Of a stretch of DNA of 24,595 nt, positions 21,458 through 24,595 are shown one piece after another. The stretch is from Caldisericota bacterium (GTDB lineage Bacteria; CAIJMQ01; JAADFP01). The stretch spans positions 1 through 24,595 of the forward strand of contig JAADFP010000008.1 in assembly GCA_013152825.1 (NCBI GenBank), given 5' to 3'. The number at the start of each line of letters is the position of its first letter. The stretch's first letter is position 1. The notes below the pieces were generated by a model. That model ran no database searches and was not told the DNA's origin. It worked only from the letters and a program-made list of their open reading frames with translations. A program made the position numbers and the translations under genes.

Positions 21458-22168
21458 TTAACCACTTGCCTGGTGAACATCTGCCAACTTATACCAGTGT
21501 ATATGTTCGTAAAGACTCGACCACAACATACCCAGAGAAAAGGCAAACAAAAGCTCCTCCAGGGGTACTCCCAGAATCAATATCCCGGATATCTGGGAAA
21601 AATTCCACACACTTCGCACGTAATCAGGAAAAACAGCCACCAGGGTAACGAAAAACACAAAGTAGAAGCCCAAAAATAACAGGCCTCCCACCCAGACCTT
21701 TTTCTTAAGGTCAGGCCTGCATATAATCGCGGCAATGCCGCCTAAAAACATGGCTACGATAGCACAATAGATATGGTTCCAGTCTGTCCAAACCGCCAGA
21801 GCCACGAAAATAAGCAGGGGGGAACTTACCGCGAGAGAATGAAAGCGATGCCGCCTGTGGTAATGTTCCTCCATACCCATTTTAATATGTCTTGTCTTGA
21901 AGAAGATCTCGTAAAGAATGGCTACCAAACCTCCGATAGCAAAGGAAAAAATTATGCTCTCTATATCAAAGCCTGTTTTTTCTGCCAGGTTAAATAAGGA
22001 GGGAGGATTCCAGTACCCGGGAACGAACAAAGGTTCAGTGAGTCCAAGCGGTGCAGTCCATAGGCTTGCCCAGAGCATCTCCCTGCGAAGATTCTTTTTA
22101 AAGATAAAAAAGAAGCCCCAGATAATTAGAAGTAACAGTGACCAGATAAGCCATACATATTGCTGCAT
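21458..22168 (-). CDS. Lycopene-cyclase-domain-like integral membrane protein
   Basis: 236 residues with about seven transmembrane helices and no signal peptide. Two related acidic motifs, FDIESIIFSFAIGG (67-80) and VPLEELLFAFSLGMLW (201-216), match the PxEE-type motifs of the two-fold repeat in heterodimeric (CrtYc/CrtYd) lycopene cyclases. EPLFVPGYWNPPSLFNL (45-61) is also typical of the uncharacterised bacterial branch. No carotenoid gene is in the window, so lycopene cyclisation is not implied. A His-rich cytosolic loop (EEHYHRRHRFH, 100-110) could bind metal. The start has AGGA six bases upstream, eight bases after the methyltransferase stop. A membrane isoprenoid or quinone role is inference. 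Confidence 0.7.
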   Translation of the reverse strand: MQQYVWLIWSLLLLIIWGFFFIFKKNLRREMLWASLWTAPLGLTEPLFVPGYWNPPSLFNLAEKTGFDIESIIFSFAIGGLVAILYEIFFKTRHIKMGMEEHYHRRHRFHSLAVSSPLLIFVALAVWTDWNHIYCAIVAMFLGGIAAIICRPDLKKKVWVGGLLFLGFYFVFFVTLVAVFPDYVRSVWNFSQISGILILGVPLEELLFAFSLGMLWSSLYEHIHWYKLADVHQASG

Positions 22169-22176
22169 AATAGGTC

Positions 22177-22860
22177 CTATTCCTTTTTTACCGGGCAGGA
22201 TAAATCCTTTCCTGCCTCCAGTCTCAACCGCGGGATAAAGGCAGGAACGCTTTTCTTATACTGCAAAAATTCCTCCCCGAACTGCTTCTCCAGCTCTCTC
22301 TCTTCTCTCATGGCCAACTTATAGTAGGCAAATATAAGTATAGGCCACATCAGCAAAGTAGTCAAAGAGGGCCACTGGATGAGAAAGCCAATGGTGATTA
22401 AAAGTATCCCATCGTATTGGGGATGACGTATATGAGCATATATACCCTCTTTTACCAATTTCTCTCCCCCTGCCTGGTAGATAAGCTTCCATCCCCTGTA
22501 CATCAGGTATAGCCCAAAAAATATGAATCCATTGGTAATAAAATGCAGGATGACCATAGCCAGGGCAGAGTGGGCAAGCCCCAGGAATACCAGGATAAGA
22601 TGGCCGCTGGCATGGGAGAAGGGATCCAGCACTGGATAATTCTTGCCCAGCAAAGAAACCAGCAGAAATATGGTAAGGGGAAAACCGTACATCTCCATAA
22701 AGAGCACTACCAGAAAAGAGAAAAAGACCCCCATAGAACGCCATTCCACCTTCTTCTTCGGCCTTAAAAAACCCAGGGCAAACAAAATAAAAAAGGCAAC
22801 ACTGAAAAGTACCGTTCCCCAGTTATTGTAAGCGTAACTGCTTACCCCTTCTCCATGCAT
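22177..22860 (-). CDS. Isoprenylcysteine methyltransferase/PEMT-family membrane protein
   Basis: 227 residues, about six transmembrane helices, SAM-dependent integral-membrane methyltransferase family (ICMT/PEMT/NnrU-like). The C-terminal catalytic region carries the hallmark KEGIYAHIRHPQYDGILL (GIYAHIRHPQY 139-149), REERELEKQFGEEFLQYKKS (about 185-204) and VPAFIPR. Bacterial members methylate lipids, isoprenoid acids or small hydrophobic molecules; the substrate here is unknown. The start ATG has GGAGAGG seven bases upstream. It is the first gene of a five-gene operon (methyltransferase, lycopene-cyclase-like, K+ channel, YHS-flavoprotein, csoR). The promoter lies in or near repeat region B and could not be defined. 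Confidence 0.82.
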   Translation of the reverse strand: MHGEGVSSYAYNNWGTVLFSVAFFILFALGFLRPKKKVEWRSMGVFFSFLVVLFMEMYGFPLTIFLLVSLLGKNYPVLDPFSHASGHLILVFLGLAHSALAMVILHFITNGFIFFGLYLMYRGWKLIYQAGGEKLVKEGIYAHIRHPQYDGILLITIGFLIQWPSLTTLLMWPILIFAYYKLAMREERELEKQFGEEFLQYKKSVPAFIPRLRLEAGKDLSCPVKKE

Positions 22861-23325
22861 ATCTTTACCTCTCCTTTTCTAAAAAACACTAAATCCCTGT
22901 CTGCTCCCCCGATGGAACGGCGGGGTTGCCAACCTGCCTCTCTCGTCATTCCTGCGAAAGCAGGAATCTATATCATGAACACCTACATATAATATTCCCT
23001 TCCATGCTTTATTTTCCTGGATACCTGCTTGCGCAGGTATGACAAGTAGGGCTGGTATTGGGATAAACTCTAAATTCAAAATATCCTAAACTCCAAATAA
23101 ACTACAAATCACAAACCCAAAACTTTCCGAAGGAATCCCGGACCCCGATATAATTTCGGGGCTTCGGGACTAAACCCTAAATCCTAATTTTCCTCCAGGG
23201 AACCAGGATACCAAGATACTAGGAAACTGACTCACTGCTTACTATTCACTATTTACTCTTTACTCCCCTCTTCCCTCGCTACTCACTACTATCTACTCGC
23301 TACTAAGGTATAGCCTTCCATCCTC
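22861..23325. repeat. Mosaic intergenic repeat region B
   Basis: A gap of 465 bases between the methyltransferase start and the broken spermidine-synthase-like gene. From left to right: a paired-palindrome element (22945-23043); a block 23044-23102 that is the inverted counterpart of 10948-11002; AAATCACAAACCCAAA (like 2741-2768); AGGATACCAAGATACTAGG words like the CCTGGTATCC words of region A; and a CTCGCTACTCACTACTATC stretch (23275-23305) like 2885-2915. Small ORFs here are spurious. Confidence 0.75.
22945..23043. repeat. Paired-palindrome (REPIN/MITE-like) element, copy 2
   Basis: 99 bases bounded by GTCAT and ATGAC: ATTCCTGC-gaaa-GCAGGAAT at one end and ATACCTGC-ttgc-GCAGGTAT at the other. 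It is the reverse-orientation copy of 11003-11088, with the same two distinguishable ends and the same interior words next to each end, but a different centre and length. Confidence 0.8.
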
Positions 23326-23793
23326 TCATCCCAGAACCACTATTATCAAATAGCAGAGTGCTCCTATGAGCAGGGCTGTGGAAAAGCCGGAAACCAGGGA
23401 AACGGCCACAGCCAGCACCGATCCCAGCACAGACATGGTGCCGTTTATACCATACATCCAGGGAATGGAGCGCTCCATGTCCATCTTTTTCAAAAGCGTA
23501 ATAGAAGTGGGGAAGGGAACTCCCAGTACAAACCCCAGGGGAAGCAGGAGGAGGGCAGTAACAAAACCTCTTATAAATATACTGCTTCCCAGCAGGTTAT
23601 TTAAAATAATGGAATGCACAAAAAAGAGCACCATTACCACAAAGAATACACACAGGGAAAATACTTTTAACCTTTTTCTCAGATTACGAGGATAGAACCT
23701 ACGGCTCACAAAACTCCCGGCTCCCATCCCCACTAACAGGGAAGATAAAAGCACTGCCAGAGATATAGTAGGCGAACCAAGGTATAAAGTCAA
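23326..23793 (-). pseudogene. C-terminal membrane half of a frame-broken spermidine-synthase-like gene
   Basis: 155 residues with about five membrane helices (SLAVLLSSLLVGMGAGSF, RLKVFSLCVFFVVMVLFFV, GFVTALLLLPLGFVLGVPFP and two more). It ends GALCYLIIVVLG. LTLYLGSP followed by SLAVLLSSLLVGMGAGS is the segment that normally follows the VEIS-x-x-Q motif in large membrane proteins of the spermidine synthase-like superfamily. The only start is an unsupported TTG, and the preceding gene ends in VEISFLFSRN four bases into this frame. It is therefore the 3' part of the gene at 23790-24595, separated by a frameshift. Confidence 0.75.
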
Positions 23794-24595
23794 TTTCTGG
23801 AAAAAAGAAAAGAAATCTCTACCAGCATAAATCCTGCACCAAGGAGAGTGAATATACTCAGGAATCTCAGCATATTTTTCCGCTTCCGGCTAAACACCAG
23901 CGGAATAATTATCAACAACACATTCACCAGCACCACCAGTCTGAGCAGGGAAAGTATATCTTTCGGCAAACCTTTGACAATCTTGTAGAAAAATGGCTTG
24001 TTATCCCTTACCGGCGTCAAATCTATGGAAGAAGCAGCAATTACTTCATTTAACTTGCTATCTCCTTCTGCCAATTTCATCAAGGTTTCGTTGAACATCT
24101 TGAGCTCAAAAGGCAGTTCCCCTTCTTTATTCTCCAGCAGAACTGTCTGCTGCCGGGTATAAGGCAGGTAAGAGGAGTAAGGATAGTCAAGCTCCAATAG
24201 GTGCATAAGTTTGTGACGGAGGATCATTTCTTCGGGAGCAAAAGGCGTTTTTCTCAACACCACAAGAGGCTTCATCTTCCTTCCTATGGTATAGATATGT
24301 TTCATGGCTTCCTTATTATCTATCCCCATCTCCTCCAGGGCAGTTAAAGCAGTAACCACGAAACGCAGTATCTCATGCGGACGATGCATGACCAGTACTA
24401 TCCGTCCCTTATCAGTCAAATGATTGAAGTAATCTTTTATTGCCTCTGCGGTTAAAAGATAATTTTCCGTAAGGGCATACCCTTCCAGACTCCGCGAACT
24501 CTTGGTTACCGGGAGAGTAAGCATAATCACATCGTACTTTTTATTTGATCCCCTGAGAAAGCTTCTTCCCTCGCCCACCACAATATCTACATTTT
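23790..24595 (-). pseudogene. Methyltransferase-fold half of a spermidine-synthase-like membrane protein, partial and frame-broken
   Basis: The frame enters from the right edge (NVDIVVGEGRSFLRGSNKKYD, the usual 'DGR-F-L...YDvI' of spermidine synthase folds) and continues VIMLTLPVTKSSRSLEGYAL, TENYLLTAEAIKDYF, RIVLVMHRPHE. This is the C-terminal part of an aminopropyltransferase-like Rossmann domain, and ASSIDLTPVRDNKPFFYKI is also typical. Two membrane helices follow (about 212-232 and 240-258), and the frame stops after GAGFMLVEISFLFSRN. Deleting one of two tandem AAAAG units on the plus strand (23803-23812) would restore VEISFFQKLTLYLG and join it to 23326-23793. The real start lies beyond the window. 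Its function, possibly not polyamine synthesis, is unknown. Confidence 0.75.

Noticed and set aside
22879..23079. 66-codon minus-strand ORF containing VIPAQAGIQ and DSCFRRNDE
   Set aside because: It is the translation of the paired-palindrome repeat at 22945-23043. These peptides are well-known annotation artefacts of this repeat type, and there is no ribosome site.

Overview
The window comes from a bacterium with about 45-47% G+C. Shine-Dalgarno sites, an O-antigen ligase, a PAP2 phosphatase and several membrane-anchored periplasmic-type enzymes point to a diderm cell envelope. No rRNA, tRNA or CRISPR array was found, so the lineage cannot be fixed. The gene mix (archaeal-type phosphoglycerate mutase beside threonine genes, an RRM RNA-binding protein, a beta-CASP nuclease, two-CW and PAS signalling proteins, a pilin N-terminus of the FTLIELLVVIAILAAMLLPAL type) resembles uncultivated lineages such as Omnitrophota or neighbours. 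That assignment is inference only.

Layout. (1) 1-2678, minus strand: a signalling operon in the order response regulator, CheR methyltransferase, two-CW protein, PAS/coiled-coil protein (frame-broken), and the start of another sensor protein that leaves the left edge. (2) 2941-9330, minus strand: a tightly overlapping operon PAP2 phosphatase - thrC - membrane-anchored protein - apgM - lysC - cimA, for threonine and for the citramalate route to isoleucine. No homoserine dehydrogenase or classical homoserine kinase is present, and the apgM product is a candidate for the latter. (3) 9388-13448, plus strand: two membrane-anchored alkaline-phosphatase-superfamily enzymes separated by a 600-bp repeat-rich gap, closed by a strong bidirectional terminator. 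(4) 13501-17261, minus strand: an RRM protein with a long structured leader, a decayed pilin, a beta-CASP metallo-beta-lactamase nuclease preceded by a short upstream ORF, and a DUF4432 sugar epimerase-like protein. (5) 17658-19190, plus strand: an O-antigen ligase/polymerase with a C-terminal helical-repeat tail. (6) 19268-22860, minus strand: methyltransferase - lycopene-cyclase-like membrane protein - K+ channel - YHS-flavoprotein - CsoR. This looks like an uncharacterised metal- or redox-responsive membrane operon. (7) 23326-24595, minus strand: a membrane spermidine-synthase-like gene broken by a frameshift and running off the right edge.

Two themes run through the window. First, four intergenic gaps (about 2701-2940, 10741-11339, 15961-16193, 22861-23325) share mosaic repeat words, and two contain 86-99 bp paired-palindrome elements of the REPIN/MITE kind. 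Second, several minus-strand reading frames are broken by small indels (near 407, 170, 15840 and 23807). These may be real decay, slippage switches or assembly errors, and raw reads would decide. Several promoters have an extended -10 (TGnTAAAAT or TGCTATAAT). One divergent pair at 9340-9381 suggests leaderless transcripts.
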